Shown here one piece after another: positions 34,536 through 44,422 of a stretch of DNA of 64,000 bases (positions within the stretch are counted from its first letter, which is position 1; the number at the start of each line of letters is the position of its first letter). The translations under genes were made by a program, and so were the position numbers. This DNA comes from Streptococcus entericus DSM 14446 (lineage in GTDB: Bacteria > Bacillota > Bacilli > Lactobacillales > Streptococcaceae). A model generated the notes under the pieces. That model ran no database searches. It was not told where the DNA came from and was given only the letters and a program-made list of their open reading frames with translations. The stretch spans positions 1 through 64,000 of the forward strand of contig NZ_KB904182.1 in assembly GCF_000380025.1 (NCBI RefSeq), read 5' to 3'.

Positions 34536-34814
34536 TTATTTGTTAACAGCGTCTTTAAGAGCTTTACCAGCTTTGAAAGCAGGTACTTTAGAAGCTGCGA
34601 TAGTAATTTCTTTACCAGTTTGAGGGTTGCGACCTGTACGGGCAGCACGCTCACGAACTTCAAAGTTACCAAAACCGATCAATTGCAATTTTTCACCAGC
34701 GGCAAGATAGTCAGTCACTGCTGCAAATACTGCATCAACTGCTGCTGCTGAGTCTTTCTTTGTCAATGAAGTTGCTTCTGCAACTTTTGCGATCAAATCT
34801 TGTTTGTTAGCCAT
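34536..34814 (-). CDS. hup: DNA-binding protein HU
   Basis: A 92-residue histone-like protein that bends and compacts DNA. The start [39 protein letters not shown] (DNA-contacting arm with the RNPQTG motif) and the C-terminal [13 protein letters not shown] are classical. ATG 34814 has GGAGG; the frame is open upstream but without a site. It has its own strong promoter and terminator. Confidence 0.97.
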   Translation of the reverse strand: MANKQDLIAKVAEATSLTKKDSAAAVDAVFAAVTDYLAAGEKLQLIGFGNFEVRERAARTGRNPQTGKEITIAASKVPAFKAGKALKDAVNK

Positions 34815-34864
34815 TGTGCTAAATCCTCCAAATATTTTGTGGGCAAGATACCCCAACACCCTAT

Positions 34865-34893
34865 ATCATATCTAAAAATCCTCTTATGGTCAA
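34865..34893 (-). promoter_or_regulatory. Promoter of hup
   Basis: Minus strand: -35 TTGACC, 17 bp, -10 TATGAT. Confidence 0.8.
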
Positions 34894-34921
34894 GCTTTTT
34901 GTTTAATTTGAGCGATTTTTG

Positions 34922-37243
34922 CTATTGTTGCAGGACTTTTCGTGGTTTTGTTCCTTCTGCTGGACCGATAATGCCTGCTTTTTCCAATTCATCCATGAGG
35001 TCTGTGGCTCGATTGAAACCGATAGACAGGCGACGCTGAAGCATGGAGGCAGAAGCCTTCTGGGTCTCGATAATGAGGCTCTTGGCCTCTTCAAAGAGGG
35101 GATCGCCCTGAGCAGCTCCGCTATTGCCCGAAAGGTCGTCACCATCTGCGACCTCACCTGGGTCAAAGTTGTCGTCGTACTCGGCATCGGCCTGTGCCTT
35201 GATAAAGCTGACAATGCGCTCGACATCATCATCGGAGATAAAGGAGCCTTGGAGACGAACAGGATGGTTCTCGTCAATCGGTTTGAAGAGCATGTCCCCA
35301 CGACCAAGGAGTTTCTCTGCACCATTGGTATCCAGTATGGTACGGCTGTCCGTACCGCTGGAGACAGCAAAGGCAATACGACTAGGGACGTTCGCCTTAA
35401 TCAGACCGCTGATGACATCAACAGACGGACGTTGGGTGGCTAAAATCATGTGAATCCCAGCTGCCCTGGCCTTTTGCCCAAGTCGGATAATGGCATCCTC
35501 GACTTCCTTGCTGGCGACCATCATCAGGTCAGCCAGCTCGTCCACGATAACGACCAGAAGTGGCAAGGGAATATGTTTGTCATCCGCTGTTTTGTTCCAC
35601 TCTTCCACCTTGGCATTGTAGCCAGCGATGTTGCGGACACCGACTTGACTGAAAAGCTCGTAGCGATTCTCCATCTCATCAACCACCTTTTGCAGGGCAC
35701 GACTGGCCTTACGAGGATTGGTCACAACTGGGATGAGGAGGTGGGGAATATCGTTGTAAACAGATAGCTCCACCATTTTAGGATCAATCATCATGAATTT
35801 GACCTGATCCGGTCGGGCTTTCATCAGGATACTGGAGATGATGCCGTTGACTGCTACAGATTTCCCTGAACCTGTTGAACCTGCCACCAAAATGTGGGGC
35901 ATCCGTGCCAAATCAAACGAACGACTGGTGCCATTGACCGCCTTACCAAGCGGGACTTCGAGCAGGTTGTCTGGGTTGGTTTTAGATTGCTCCCAAAGTT
36001 CACGGAAAGATACCGTTGCAATTTGAGAATTGGGGACTTCGATACCGACGACCGATTTTCCTGGAATCGGCGCTTCAATCCGAACATCTTTGGCTGCAAG
36101 GGCGAGAGCTAAGTCATCAGCCAAGTTAGCAATCCGGTTGACCCGAACGCCAACAGCTGGTTTGACCTCGTACTTGGTCACTGATGGACCGATTTCCGCC
36201 CGCTCTACTGTGACTTTGATGCCAAAGCTAGCAAAGGTTTGTTCCAAAACAGCGATGTTCTCTCGGACAATTTTCTTTTCCTTGGATTGGTTCTTTGGTT
36301 TGTCTGGAGCAAAAAGGTCTATGCTGGGCAGTTTATAGAGCAAGCTCTGCTTGAGCGAGGGGCTTGTCTTTGGTAGTTCAGGCAATGCTGGCGCTGGATC
36401 AACTGACTGCTCTTGTGCAAACCAGTCCTCGTCCAAATCGTACACATCCTCTTCCTCTGAGTCTGATGGCAAGTAGATGTCAACATCTCTTTCATCACGT
36501 GTCAGTTGGGTATCAGGTGCCTGGTCATCCAGATCCTGCTCATTTTCTTCCTGACTTGCTTGTGCCATGGCAGCTTCTTGCTGGAGACGGCGTTCCTCTT
36601 TTTTGAGGAATTGTGCTTGGCGACGTTGTTCTGATCGGACTTGATATGCCGCCCAGCTATTTTTGACAAAATCAATGACCTCGTAAATATCCCAAGGGGT
36701 CATCAAGAAGAGACCCAGGAGTATGATGAGACCACCGATAAAAAATGACCCAATATTTGAAAAAAGAAAACTGATGGGTTTATAGAGAACTGCCCCTAGC
36801 ATACCTCCACCTAAAAATTGTTCTACCTTAAAGGTGGATAAATCCTGAAAGACGAGCTGGATAGTAGCGCTGAAAACCTCTGCTTGCTTGAGTTGAGGCT
36901 GGGTAAAAAGGTAAGCATGCCAGTTGAGGAGTAAGCCAGCCACCACTGTCCAAAACCCAATAGTCACGCCATCATAGCGAGCCAGCCATTTGTTCAGTAG
37001 CATTTGGAGTAAGACGCCGATAAGCACCAGATAAGTCAATGACCCAAAGGCAAACCGAAAAATGTTGTAAACCGTCACACCAAAAATCCCTAAGCGGATC
37101 AGACCGATAAGGATTATCAGAACAATAAGGCTTCGCCAAATCAGGCGTTTGGTCCGCTGACGTTTAGCGAGTTCGGTTTGATTTAGCCGACGTTTGCTAT
37201 TAGCAGGGGATTTGGTTGTTTTTTTACTTCGTTTTGCTGTCAT
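34922..37243 (-). CDS. ftsK: DNA translocase FtsK/SpoIIIE
   Basis: A 773-residue septum-linked DNA pump. The N-terminus is basic, with about four or five membrane helices (residues 30-180), then an acidic Gln/Asp/Glu-rich linker. The motor carries Walker [14 protein letters not shown] (about 443-455) and Walker [14 protein letters not shown]. The C-terminal gamma winged helix includes [19 protein letters not shown] for reading orientation sequences. Length fits streptococcal FtsK. It is divergent from the cyclophilin gene. Confidence 0.96.
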   Translation of the reverse strand: MTAKRSKKTTKSPANSKRRLNQTELAKRQRTKRLIWRSLIVLIILIGLIRLGIFGVTVYNIFRFAFGSLTYLVLIGVLLQMLLNKWLARYDGVTIGFWTVVAGLLLNWHAYLFTQPQLKQAEVFSATIQLVFQDLSTFKVEQFLGGGMLGAVLYKPISFLFSNIGSFFIGGLIILLGLFLMTPWDIYEVIDFVKNSWAAYQVRSEQRRQAQFLKKEERRLQQEAAMAQASQEENEQDLDDQAPDTQLTRDERDVDIYLPSDSEEEDVYDLDEDWFAQEQSVDPAPALPELPKTSPSLKQSLLYKLPSIDLFAPDKPKNQSKEKKIVRENIAVLEQTFASFGIKVTVERAEIGPSVTKYEVKPAVGVRVNRIANLADDLALALAAKDVRIEAPIPGKSVVGIEVPNSQIATVSFRELWEQSKTNPDNLLEVPLGKAVNGTSRSFDLARMPHILVAGSTGSGKSVAVNGIISSILMKARPDQVKFMMIDPKMVELSVYNDIPHLLIPVVTNPRKASRALQKVVDEMENRYELFSQVGVRNIAGYNAKVEEWNKTADDKHIPLPLLVVIVDELADLMMVASKEVEDAIIRLGQKARAAGIHMILATQRPSVDVISGLIKANVPSRIAFAVSSGTDSRTILDTNGAEKLLGRGDMLFKPIDENHPVRLQGSFISDDDVERIVSFIKAQADAEYDDNFDPGEVADGDDLSGNSGAAQGDPLFEEAKSLIIETQKASASMLQRRLSIGFNRATDLMDELEKAGIIGPAEGTKPRKVLQQ

Positions 37244-37329
37244 GCTACTATTATATCAGAATTTTTTACTTTAAGTCTTTTTTGAGAAATTATGGTAAAA
37301 TAAAGGGAATAATAGCCTTTGGAGGACTC

Positions 37330-38091
37330 ATGAAAAAATTTCTTGCGCTGACGGTTGTGTCTATGGCGCTACTAACTGCCTGTCAAACCAGATCAACAAA
37401 CACATCAGAAACTTTGTCATCAAGCGAATTGCAAACGGCTCTAAAAGAGCGCTTGACGGAACTCAACAAGAAAGATTTCCCGCAGCTGTCAACTGAGATT
37501 GCTGACAATGAAGCAGCTGTCAAATTGACCACCAACAAGGGTGACATCACCATCAAACTCTTCCCTGAGTTGGCTCCGCTAGCGGTCGAAAATTTTCTCA
37601 CTCATGCGAAGAACGGCTACTATAATGGCGTGAGCTTCCACCGTGTGATTGATGGCTTTATGATTCAGGGCGGAGATCCTGAGGGTACTGGGCGCGGTGG
37701 ACAATCCATTTGGGCTGGTAAGGATAAGGCCATCGACGATGGAACTGGTTTTGCTAACGAGTCCTCCGACTTGCTCTACAATATCCGCGGTGCTCTTGCG
37801 ATGGCCAATGCCGGTCCAAACACGAACGGCAGTCAATTTTTCATCAACCAGAATAAGGCTGACCAAACCAGCCAGCTCCATCCTCTTTACTATCCTGAAA
37901 AAATTTATAACGCCTACGCTCAAGGAGGAAATCCGAGCCTAGATGGCGGCTACACGGTCTTTGGTCAAGTCATCGATGGAATGGCAGTTGTTGATGACAT
38001 CGCATCAACAAAAACCGATGATCAGGACAAACCTGTTGAACCTATTCTTATCGAAAAAATTGATATTATCAAAGACTACACCTTCAACTAA
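37330..38091 (+). CDS. Lipoprotein cyclophilin-type peptidyl-prolyl isomerase (SlrA-like)
   Basis: A 253-residue exported lipoprotein with signal peptide MKKFLALTVVSMALLTAC, lipobox LLTAC, and a Ser/Thr-rich spacer. The cyclophilin domain starts near 55: LAVENFLTHAKNGYYNG, VSFHRVIDGFMIQGGD (catalytic Arg) and MANAGPNTNGSQFFI. It folds proteins outside the membrane; streptococcal SlrA is a close functional parallel. ATG 37330 has GGAGGA immediately upstream. Own extended -10 (TGgTAAAAT). Confidence 0.92.
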   Translation: MKKFLALTVVSMALLTACQTRSTNTSETLSSSELQTALKERLTELNKKDFPQLSTEIADNEAAVKLTTNKGDITIKLFPELAPLAVENFLTHAKNGYYNGVSFHRVIDGFMIQGGDPEGTGRGGQSIWAGKDKAIDDGTGFANESSDLLYNIRGALAMANAGPNTNGSQFFINQNKADQTSQLHPLYYPEKIYNAYAQGGNPSLDGGYTVFGQVIDGMAVVDDIASTKTDDQDKPVEPILIEKIDIIKDYTFN

Positions 38092-38164
38092 AAATAAGTG
38101 AGCAAGCTAAGAATAGTCTAATTCTTCTTGGCAATAGCCAACGACCTGTCAAATCAATCATGAC

Positions 38165-38192
38165 AAGGCTGGGACAACTGTCCTGGTCTTTT
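38165..38192 (+). terminator. Terminator of the cyclophilin gene
   Basis: AAGGCTG-GGAC-AACT-GTCC-TGGTCTT: 11 pairs including several G-U, then TTCAGTTT. Confidence 0.55.
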
Positions 38193-38370
38193 CAGTTTAT
38201 GGTCGTTAATTAGCCGAGGCTCAGGGTTAGTCGGCTAACAACTTCTCAAGTTCTAACGGATTACCGACTGTCATCCTCCCTATCTTTTCATTATCTCTAC
38301 GTCGCTGGCACGATATATCTGTACTGGTACACGTTTTCAGTTATTATATAAAAGAATCGATTGCTTGAAC

Positions 38371-38399
38371 TTGCTCTGGAAAATGAACTATGCTATAGT
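38371..38399 (+). promoter_or_regulatory. Promoter of the NlpA-type ABC operon
   Basis: -35 TTGCTC, 17 bp, extended -10 TGcTATAGT, 22 bp before the ATG with AGGAGGTGAG between. Confidence 0.7.
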
Positions 38400-38420
38400 G
38401 GTCTGTGGAGGAGGTGAGAC

Positions 38421-39158
38421 ATGATTATTCAACTAAAAGATGTGGGAAAATCTTATCCCCAAGCAAATTTTAAGTTGGAACATCTGACATTTTCTGTTAA
38501 AAAGGGAGATCGTCTAGGGCTGATTGGGCAAAACGGAACAGGCAAATCAACCATTCTCAAGATGATGAACGGCTTGGTTGAGCCTGACTATGGTCAGATT
38601 TTCTACCATGGACAAGAGCTTGAGACACTATCTCCCGAGCAAATACGAGACATGCGAAAGTCCGTCGCCTATATTTTCCAACAGGGAAACCTTTTGGAAG
38701 GCGAAACGGTGCTCTATCACCTCAAACTTGTTTACCTCTTAGCAAAAAAGAAACCGAATCGGCAAACCATTGATGACACGCTTGCCTTTATGGCCCTTAG
38801 CCATCTCAAAAACGTGCCCTGCCGTGACCTCTCTGGTGGACAAAAGCAAAAAGTTGCCATTGCCATGGCAATCTTGCAAGAACCTCAGGTATTGCTTTGC
38901 GATGAAATCAGCTCTGCCCTTGATGCTAATAGTGAACAGGAGATTTTTGACCTCCTCAAAAAACTAAGAGAAACCAGTGACATTGCCATTGTGATGATTT
39001 CACACAATTTAAGCCTCTTGAAACAATTTTGTGATGAGGTGATGATTCTTGACAAGGGGCGACTTGTTGACACCGTTCGACCGGTTAAGCACGCGACAGA
39101 CGACCCCAATAAGCACTACCTCACTCACGTAAAGGAGTTCTTGACCCATGTTAAGTGA
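38421..39158 (+). CDS. ABC transporter ATPase, methionine-type (MetN-like, short)
   Basis: A 245-residue ATPase with Walker A GQNGTGKST (about 37-45), signature LSGGQKQKVAIAM and Walker B VLLCDEISSALD, with the switch His in ISHNLSLL. MetN proteins usually carry a C-terminal regulatory NIL/ACT domain near residues 265-340; this one ends at 245 without it. The 3' end overlaps the permease by 11 bp. It powers the importer together with the next two genes. Substrate is methionine or a related amino acid by family, but not certain. Confidence 0.85.
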   Translation: MIIQLKDVGKSYPQANFKLEHLTFSVKKGDRLGLIGQNGTGKSTILKMMNGLVEPDYGQIFYHGQELETLSPEQIRDMRKSVAYIFQQGNLLEGETVLYHLKLVYLLAKKKPNRQTIDDTLAFMALSHLKNVPCRDLSGGQKQKVAIAMAILQEPQVLLCDEISSALDANSEQEIFDLLKKLRETSDIAIVMISHNLSLLKQFCDEVMILDKGRLVDTVRPVKHATDDPNKHYLTHVKEFLTHVK

Positions 39159-39807
39159 CTTGACCAGCCATATCCCAGGCATTATCGACGCTTTTTGGGA
39201 GACCAACTTTATGGTGGGGCTGTCCTTGGTGTTTTGCTTGGTCATCGCCCTCCCACTAGGTATTCTTCTCTACGCTTTGGATACGCCTGTTCTCTTAAAG
39301 CAGCCCCTGCTCTATCAGATACTCAGTATTTTGTTAAATACGCTGCGCAGTATCCCTTACCTCATCTTTATCTTTATTTTAATCCCTGTTAGTCGGTTTC
39401 TTTTCCAGACTTCTTTTGGCAATTTGGCGGCGACCTTGCCCTTGACTCTGGTATCCGTCAGCCTCTATGCTCGTTTTGTCGAGCAGGCCTTGCTTAATGT
39501 CCCCAAAGGGATCATCGACCGTAGCATCAGTATGGGAGCAACACCAAGTCAGATGATTCGCTACTTTCTCTTGCCTGCCAGCAAGCAAGATTTGGTCTTA
39601 TCGTTCACCTCAACAGCCATTTCTGCCCTCTCTTATTCAACAGTCATGGGCGTTATCGGGGCTGGAGGGCTCGGAGAATACGCTTATCGCTACGGCTATC
39701 AGGAGTACAACTACCCCCTCATGTACCTCATTGTCATCATCTTTGTGGTCTATGTCTTCGTTATTCAAAATATTGGCTATCTCATCGCCAAACTAATCAC
39801 AAAATAA
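39148..39807 (+). CDS. ABC transporter permease (MetI-like)
   Basis: A 219-residue membrane subunit with five or six helices. The EAA-type cytoplasmic loop, which contacts the ATPase, appears as SISMGATPSQMIRYFLLPAS. MetI-like features include LNTLRSIPYLIFIFILIP and GVIGAGGLGEYAYRYGYQE. It partners the preceding ATPase and the following lipoprotein. Translation starts inside the end of the ATPase gene. Confidence 0.92.
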   Translation: MLSDLTSHIPGIIDAFWETNFMVGLSLVFCLVIALPLGILLYALDTPVLLKQPLLYQILSILLNTLRSIPYLIFIFILIPVSRFLFQTSFGNLAATLPLTLVSVSLYARFVEQALLNVPKGIIDRSISMGATPSQMIRYFLLPASKQDLVLSFTSTAISALSYSTVMGVIGAGGLGEYAYRYGYQEYNYPLMYLIVIIFVVYVFVIQNIGYLIAKLITK

Positions 39808-39818
39808 GGAGTTTTCTC

Positions 39819-40655
39819 ATGAAAAAACTATTGCTTTCCAGCTTAACCCTCTTCTCTGCTTTTGCATTGGCCGCCTGCTCTGGTCAAAAGGCTGCTAAAG
39901 AAACGACCAGCAGCTCGACATCAACTGCTGAACCAGTGATCGTTAAAGTAGCTTCTCACACCTCTCCTATGACAGACATGCTAGAGATGATTACAGATGA
40001 CTTGGCAGAAGCTGGATACACGCTTGAAATCGTCAGAGTTTCTGACAATGTTCAAGCGAACGTTGCCTTGCACAATAAAGAAGTTGATGCCAATTTCTTC
40101 CAGCACAAGCCTTTCATGGAAATGTATAATAGCGGTAATGGGGCAAACCTCGTTCAAATTCAGCCTATTTATAACGCTAACGTGTCCTTCTATGCTAAAG
40201 ATTTTGATAACATCGAAAACTTACCTGAAGGAGCAGACGTGGCTATCCCAAGCGACCCGACCAATATGGCACGCGCCTTGCGTCTTTTGGCTACACACAA
40301 CATCATCACCCTTGATCAGCCAGATAGCTACACTGTAACGGTTGATAACATTACAGAAAACCCTAAAAATCTGACCTTCAGCCCAATTGGTCTACTTAAT
40401 CTGAATGAAGCCTACCAAGAAAAAGACATGGTCTTTAACTACCCAACTTATATCGCCAAACTGGGTCTTAACCCAACAGATAATGGCTTGATTTTAGAAG
40501 AGGAATCAGACAACACCTTTGCCGTGTCTCTTGTCGCTCGTGAAGACAACAAAGACAGCGATGCCGTCAAGGCTGTTCAAAAAGCACTGACTAGCGATGA
40601 GATTAAATTATTCATCAAAGACAAGCTAGCAGGCCATGCTCAACCAGCATTCTAA
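39819..40655 (+). CDS. Substrate-binding lipoprotein, NlpA/MetQ family
   Basis: A 278-residue lipoprotein with signal MKKLLLSSLTLFSAFALAAC and lipobox ALAAC. The NlpA fold shows VKVASHTSPMTDMLE, DANFFQHKPFMEMYN and AIPSDPTNMARALRLL. It binds methionine or another amino acid outside the membrane and hands it to the permease. SD AAGGAG. Last gene of the operon; a terminator follows. Confidence 0.93.
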   Translation: MKKLLLSSLTLFSAFALAACSGQKAAKETTSSSTSTAEPVIVKVASHTSPMTDMLEMITDDLAEAGYTLEIVRVSDNVQANVALHNKEVDANFFQHKPFMEMYNSGNGANLVQIQPIYNANVSFYAKDFDNIENLPEGADVAIPSDPTNMARALRLLATHNIITLDQPDSYTVTVDNITENPKNLTFSPIGLLNLNEAYQEKDMVFNYPTYIAKLGLNPTDNGLILEEESDNTFAVSLVAREDNKDSDAVKAVQKALTSDEIKLFIKDKLAGHAQPAF

Positions 40656-40662
40656 TAACAGG

Positions 40663-40720
40663 AACTGGGACAACCCTCTACGATTGCATCGCAATCACGG
40701 AAGGCTGTCCTAGCTTTTTT
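40663..40720. terminator. Terminator of the ABC operon
   Basis: Outer arms AACTGGGACA/TGTCCTAGCTT with an internal GATTGC/GCAATC hairpin, then TTTTTT. It lies before the convergent divIB end. Confidence 0.8.
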
Positions 40721-40755
40721 AGTTCTCTGCTTAAACCTGACTTTAAGACGTGGCT

Positions 40756-41880
40756 TTAGTTGGTCTCCGTTGATGACGTACTGCCCGTTTCTGTACGCGT
40801 TGATGGCTTAGTGTCACTTGAGCTGCTGTTAAGAGCTGCAAGTTCTCTGGACTCTTGTTCTTTACTGGCTTTGGTTTCAGCAGCTGAAGCCTCCAGTTCA
40901 GGCGTTGTCGTGTAAATGCCAACCTCCATATCAATAATTTGTGGATAGGTCAGCTTGTCCTTGATGGTCTTATAGTAAGGGAGCTTTAGGCTGATTTCCG
41001 ATAGGGGAATACGAACTGTGTGCCCTTCTGCCATCGTGAGCAGGAGGAGGTCTGGCGTTGACGCAGAATTTGCAAAGGCAACCTGCTTAACAGACTGGCG
41101 AATGCTCGGATCCAGACTGATAAACTGTTTGATAAAACTAGCGGTGTCTTCTTGTTTGTCAAACTTTAAAGGTAGGCTACCCTCGGGAAGTTGTCCATCA
41201 CCTAGCGGAGCGACTTGCTCACCATTTTCTAAAATCGGTCGGAAACCATCCGCAGTTTCATTGTAAGCAACGATGGTGTTTTCTTCCACAGCGATAGCAA
41301 ATTTATTAGGAAATTGATAGGATAAGCTGGCTTTTTTTACCCAAGGATTCTTTTTTACAAGAGCTTTCTCATAGCTTTTTAAGTTGAAAAACGTATGCGT
41401 GATGTAGTCATCCGATGAGATCCCTGTTGCTTTGATGATTTCTTGCTCAACGGCATGTTGAAGTCCCGACACGGTGACTATTTTCTGTTTGCTAAAGGGG
41501 CTGATGGTAAAGAGAGCCAACAACAGGACGATTAAAGCGGTAAATATAATCGGCAAGGCTTTTGGCCATTTCTGTGATAGCCCTTTTTTTCTCACTCGCT
41601 TAACCTTAGGTGGTTCAGCCACTATCGAGTCAGGCGATACAGGTGTTTCTACAGCAGTTGACGAAGCAGAGCTGTCAACAGTTTTGTCTGTCTCAGTAGC
41701 TTCACCGTCAAGTGAGGAACTCGCTGATTCTTTTTTTTGTAGCGCTTCAGCTTCCAGACGTTCTTTTTCTGCCTGACGCTGCTTTTTTCGCTGTTGAAAT
41801 TCTAAGTTGCGTTTCTGCCACTCGGTCAACTCTGGCTGAGGTTTCTTTTTTGTCGATTCTCGTTTCTTAAATGTCGCCAC
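40756..41880 (-). CDS. divIB: Cell division protein DivIB (FtsQ)
   Basis: A 374-residue bitopic membrane protein of the divisome (DivIB-FtsL-DivIC complex). A long charged cytoplasmic part (1-105, Lys/Glu/Gln/Ser-rich), a membrane helix [14 protein letters not shown] (about 115-130), then a POTRA domain starting with [18 protein letters not shown] and a beta domain; the tail is Ser/Thr-rich. It overlaps the end of murG by 14 bp. The murD-murG-divIB order is standard. Confidence 0.94.
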   Translation of the reverse strand: MATFKKRESTKKKPQPELTEWQKRNLEFQQRKKQRQAEKERLEAEALQKKESASSSLDGEATETDKTVDSSASSTAVETPVSPDSIVAEPPKVKRVRKKGLSQKWPKALPIIFTALIVLLLALFTISPFSKQKIVTVSGLQHAVEQEIIKATGISSDDYITHTFFNLKSYEKALVKKNPWVKKASLSYQFPNKFAIAVEENTIVAYNETADGFRPILENGEQVAPLGDGQLPEGSLPLKFDKQEDTASFIKQFISLDPSIRQSVKQVAFANSASTPDLLLLTMAEGHTVRIPLSEISLKLPYYKTIKDKLTYPQIIDMEVGIYTTTPELEASAAETKASKEQESRELAALNSSSSDTKPSTRTETGSTSSTETN

Positions 41881-42943
41881 GTAACCCTCCTATCTCTGAT
41901 AAGAGCAAGTGATAAAAGCTGTCAACAGAGGTGATGTCAGTGCTTTGGGACATGGCAGAGCGGTAACTGTCTGCATGCCTTAAGAGTTGGTTGACCTTGT
42001 CAAGCAAGTGCTCAAGGGTCAAGTCTTCTTCCATCAGTTGCTCAGCATACCCCTTATTGACAAAATAGGCTGCGTTCTCCAACTGATCCCCACGGCTGGC
42101 TTGTTTCCCAAGCGGTACAATCACATGTAGCTTTGCCATTGCCAATAATTCAAACAAGGTGTTAGCTCCCCCGCGCGTGATGACCACATCAGCCTGCTCT
42201 AGTAACGGCTGGTAGAGGTCGGTGGCATAAGCTAACCGATAACAGTTGCGCGAGAGCTGGTTTAGTTTGTCATCGCCTGTGATGTTGATGATATTATAGT
42301 GTTGACAAAGCTCTGGGTGAGCTGTGATAAAATCGTTAAAGACCTTGGCTCCAGCAGACCCTCCGACAAAAAGCAGTGTTTTGAGATTGGGGTCAAATTG
42401 CTCAAGAATTGGTCCCAAGTCAGTAGCAGAACCAGTCGTTGATTGACCAACCTTGGTCACTGCACCGACTTGCTGAACCTTGGCACTCTTTAATGTTGGG
42501 GCAAAAGTCGTATACATCTTGGTCGCAAATTTGCTGGCAATCCTGTTAGCTAACCCCATGGTCAAGTCTGACTCGTGGATAAAAACAGGAACCCCCAGCA
42601 CTCGGCAAGCAATCACAGGCGGAACAGACACAAATCCTCCCTTTGAAAAGAGAGCTTTGGGGCGAAGACCAGCGATAATCACTAAGGATTGTAGAATCCC
42701 AAAGGCAACCTTGAAAAGGTCCAGAACATTTTGCAGGCTAAAGTACCGACGCAACTTGCCTGTCATGATGCCATGAAAAGTCACTGCATACCCTGATTGC
42801 TGGATTTGCTGGTACTCAACACCTTTTTTATCCCCAATGTAGTGAACCTCCCAACCATCGTGGAGAAGTTTCGGGATTAAAATCAGGTTGAGGGTCACAT
42901 GACCAACCGTGCCACCACCTGTTAAAACAATTGACTTAGCCAT
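41867..42943 (-). CDS. murG: UDP-GlcNAc:lipid I transferase MurG
   Basis: A 358-residue peripheral membrane glycosyltransferase that adds GlcNAc to lipid I to give lipid II. N-terminal [23 protein letters not shown], the second domain's [12 protein letters not shown], and [14 protein letters not shown] in the UDP-GlcNAc site. ATG 42943 has AAGGAGA; an earlier in-frame start lies inside murD and lacks a site. Overlaps murD by 8 bp. Confidence 0.96.
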   Translation of the reverse strand: MAKSIVLTGGGTVGHVTLNLILIPKLLHDGWEVHYIGDKKGVEYQQIQQSGYAVTFHGIMTGKLRRYFSLQNVLDLFKVAFGILQSLVIIAGLRPKALFSKGGFVSVPPVIACRVLGVPVFIHESDLTMGLANRIASKFATKMYTTFAPTLKSAKVQQVGAVTKVGQSTTGSATDLGPILEQFDPNLKTLLFVGGSAGAKVFNDFITAHPELCQHYNIINITGDDKLNQLSRNCYRLAYATDLYQPLLEQADVVITRGGANTLFELLAMAKLHVIVPLGKQASRGDQLENAAYFVNKGYAEQLMEEDLTLEHLLDKVNQLLRHADSYRSAMSQSTDITSVDSFYHLLLSEIGGLRGDI

Positions 42944-44300
42944 GATAATCTCCTTGTAGTTGGTCAACGGCAGCAAGAAACTCATCACCTCTGACTTCAA
43001 AGTTTTTGTACATATCCCAGCTGGCATTGGCTGGGCTAAGTAAAATCACATCTCCTGCTTGAGCCTTGGCAAACGCAAGGTGAACAGCTTCCTTGACATC
43101 TTTGGCCTCTTGATAGTTAATCCCAGCTTTCTCACAGAGGGCAATCAGCTTAGGTGCTGTTTCGCCTAACACAATCATGCCTTTTAGACCTTCTACATGA
43201 GGCAGAAGATCATCAAAATCGTTGCCACGATCAAGCCCACCAGCAATCAACAACAACTGGTGATTATCAAAGCCAGACAGGGCTTTCTGAGTGGCTAAAG
43301 TGTTGGTTGACTTGCTATCATTATAAAAGGTCACGCCAGCAATCGTTGCTGCCTTTTGCAACCGGTGCTTAACGCCACCAAACTGACTCAGGGAAGCGAT
43401 AATGGCTTGATTCTCAATCCCAGAGAGTTTAGCAACAGCAATCGTTGCTAGTGCATTTTCAACGTTGTGGCTACCAGGAACGCCGATAAGATGAGCCGGC
43501 ATGATGGCCTCTCCTCGGAAATAGAGCTGACCATCTAAAAGATAAGCCCCATCAACAAGTCCAGTCGTCGAGATGGGAACAACTGTCGCACTTGTCTGCT
43601 GAGCTAGTTCTCTTGCCATCGCCTGATCATGATTGATCACCAGATAATCTGCCGATGTCATATTGTCTTGAATACGCCACTTGGCTGACACATAGTCTTC
43701 GAAGGTCCCGTGATAATCAAGGTGGCTCTCAAAAAAGTTGGTGATCACTGCAATTTTAGGGTGAAACTGCTCGATTCCCATCAGCTGAAAGGAAGAAAGC
43801 TCCATGATAAGTGTATCTGTTGCTGTCGCATGAGCGGCAACTTCACTAGCTGGGAAACCGATATTGCCAGACAAGAGCCCTGAACGACCTGCCTGTTCAA
43901 AAACATCTGCAATCATCGTCGTGGTTGTTGTTTTACCATTGGATCCTGTAATCGCAATGATTGGTGCTTCTGAGATCAAGTAAGCCAGCTCAATCTCCGT
44001 ATAAATCGGGATCCCTTTCTCCTGAGCCTTTTGTATCATGTCGTTTGTATACGGAATCCCTGGGTTTTTGACGATGAGCTCAAAATTTTCATCGAGTAAG
44101 TCCAGTGGGTGACTGCCACAGATAACCTTGATACCTGCTTCTAGCAAGTTTTGGGCAGCTGGGTTGTCCTCAAACGGCTTGCCATCATTGACCGTAACGA
44201 TAGCCCCTAGGCGGTCCAGCAGACGTGCCGCGGCTTCACCAGATTTTGCTAAACCGAGAACCAACACTTTTTTGTTGTTAAATGACCGAATGTCTTTCAT
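42936..44300 (-). CDS. murD: UDP-MurNAc-L-Ala:D-Glu ligase MurD
   Basis: A 454-residue cytosolic Mur ligase that adds D-glutamate to the peptidoglycan precursor, using ATP. N-terminal Rossmann part [20 protein letters not shown] loop [12 protein letters not shown] (about 118-129), [10 protein letters not shown] and [10 protein letters not shown] in the last domain, [21 protein letters not shown] near the C-terminus. An extended -10 TGgTAAAAT lies about 40 bp upstream at 44340-44345. First gene of the murD-murG-divIB operon. Confidence 0.96.
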   Translation of the reverse strand: MKDIRSFNNKKVLVLGLAKSGEAAARLLDRLGAIVTVNDGKPFEDNPAAQNLLEAGIKVICGSHPLDLLDENFELIVKNPGIPYTNDMIQKAQEKGIPIYTEIELAYLISEAPIIAITGSNGKTTTTTMIADVFEQAGRSGLLSGNIGFPASEVAAHATATDTLIMELSSFQLMGIEQFHPKIAVITNFFESHLDYHGTFEDYVSAKWRIQDNMTSADYLVINHDQAMARELAQQTSATVVPISTTGLVDGAYLLDGQLYFRGEAIMPAHLIGVPGSHNVENALATIAVAKLSGIENQAIIASLSQFGGVKHRLQKAATIAGVTFYNDSKSTNTLATQKALSGFDNHQLLLIAGGLDRGNDFDDLLPHVEGLKGMIVLGETAPKLIALCEKAGINYQEAKDVKEAVHLAFAKAQAGDVILLSPANASWDMYKNFEVRGDEFLAAVDQLQGDYHG

Positions 44301-44392
44301 ACTAATCGTCTTTCTTAGATATTAATTTGCTACCAGCTTATTTTACCATAAAAGAACTAAAAAAGGCTAGACGAGCTGGTTGATTGCCTGAA

Positions 44393-44422
44393 AAACCAAC
44401 TAAGGACATTCCTAGTTGGTTT
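44393..44422 (-). terminator. Terminator overlapping the rqcH stop codon
   Basis: 10-bp stem AAACCAACTA/TAGTTGGTTT with the TAG stop inside it; minus-strand T-run TTTTT follows. Confidence 0.8.

Larger units (their letters stand above)
38092..38420 (+). other. 330-bp gap before the ABC importer
   Basis: No reading frame of interest. It holds the upstream terminator (38165-38192), a perfect 7-bp hairpin AGCCGA...TCGGCT near 38211-38236, and the promoter at 38371-38399. I see no known riboswitch consensus such as an S-box or T-box core. Confidence 0.6.

Noticed and set aside
38092..38420. S-box, T-box or other methionine riboswitch before the ABC operon
   Set aside because: None of the conserved core sequences is visible; only a simple hairpin and a terminator.
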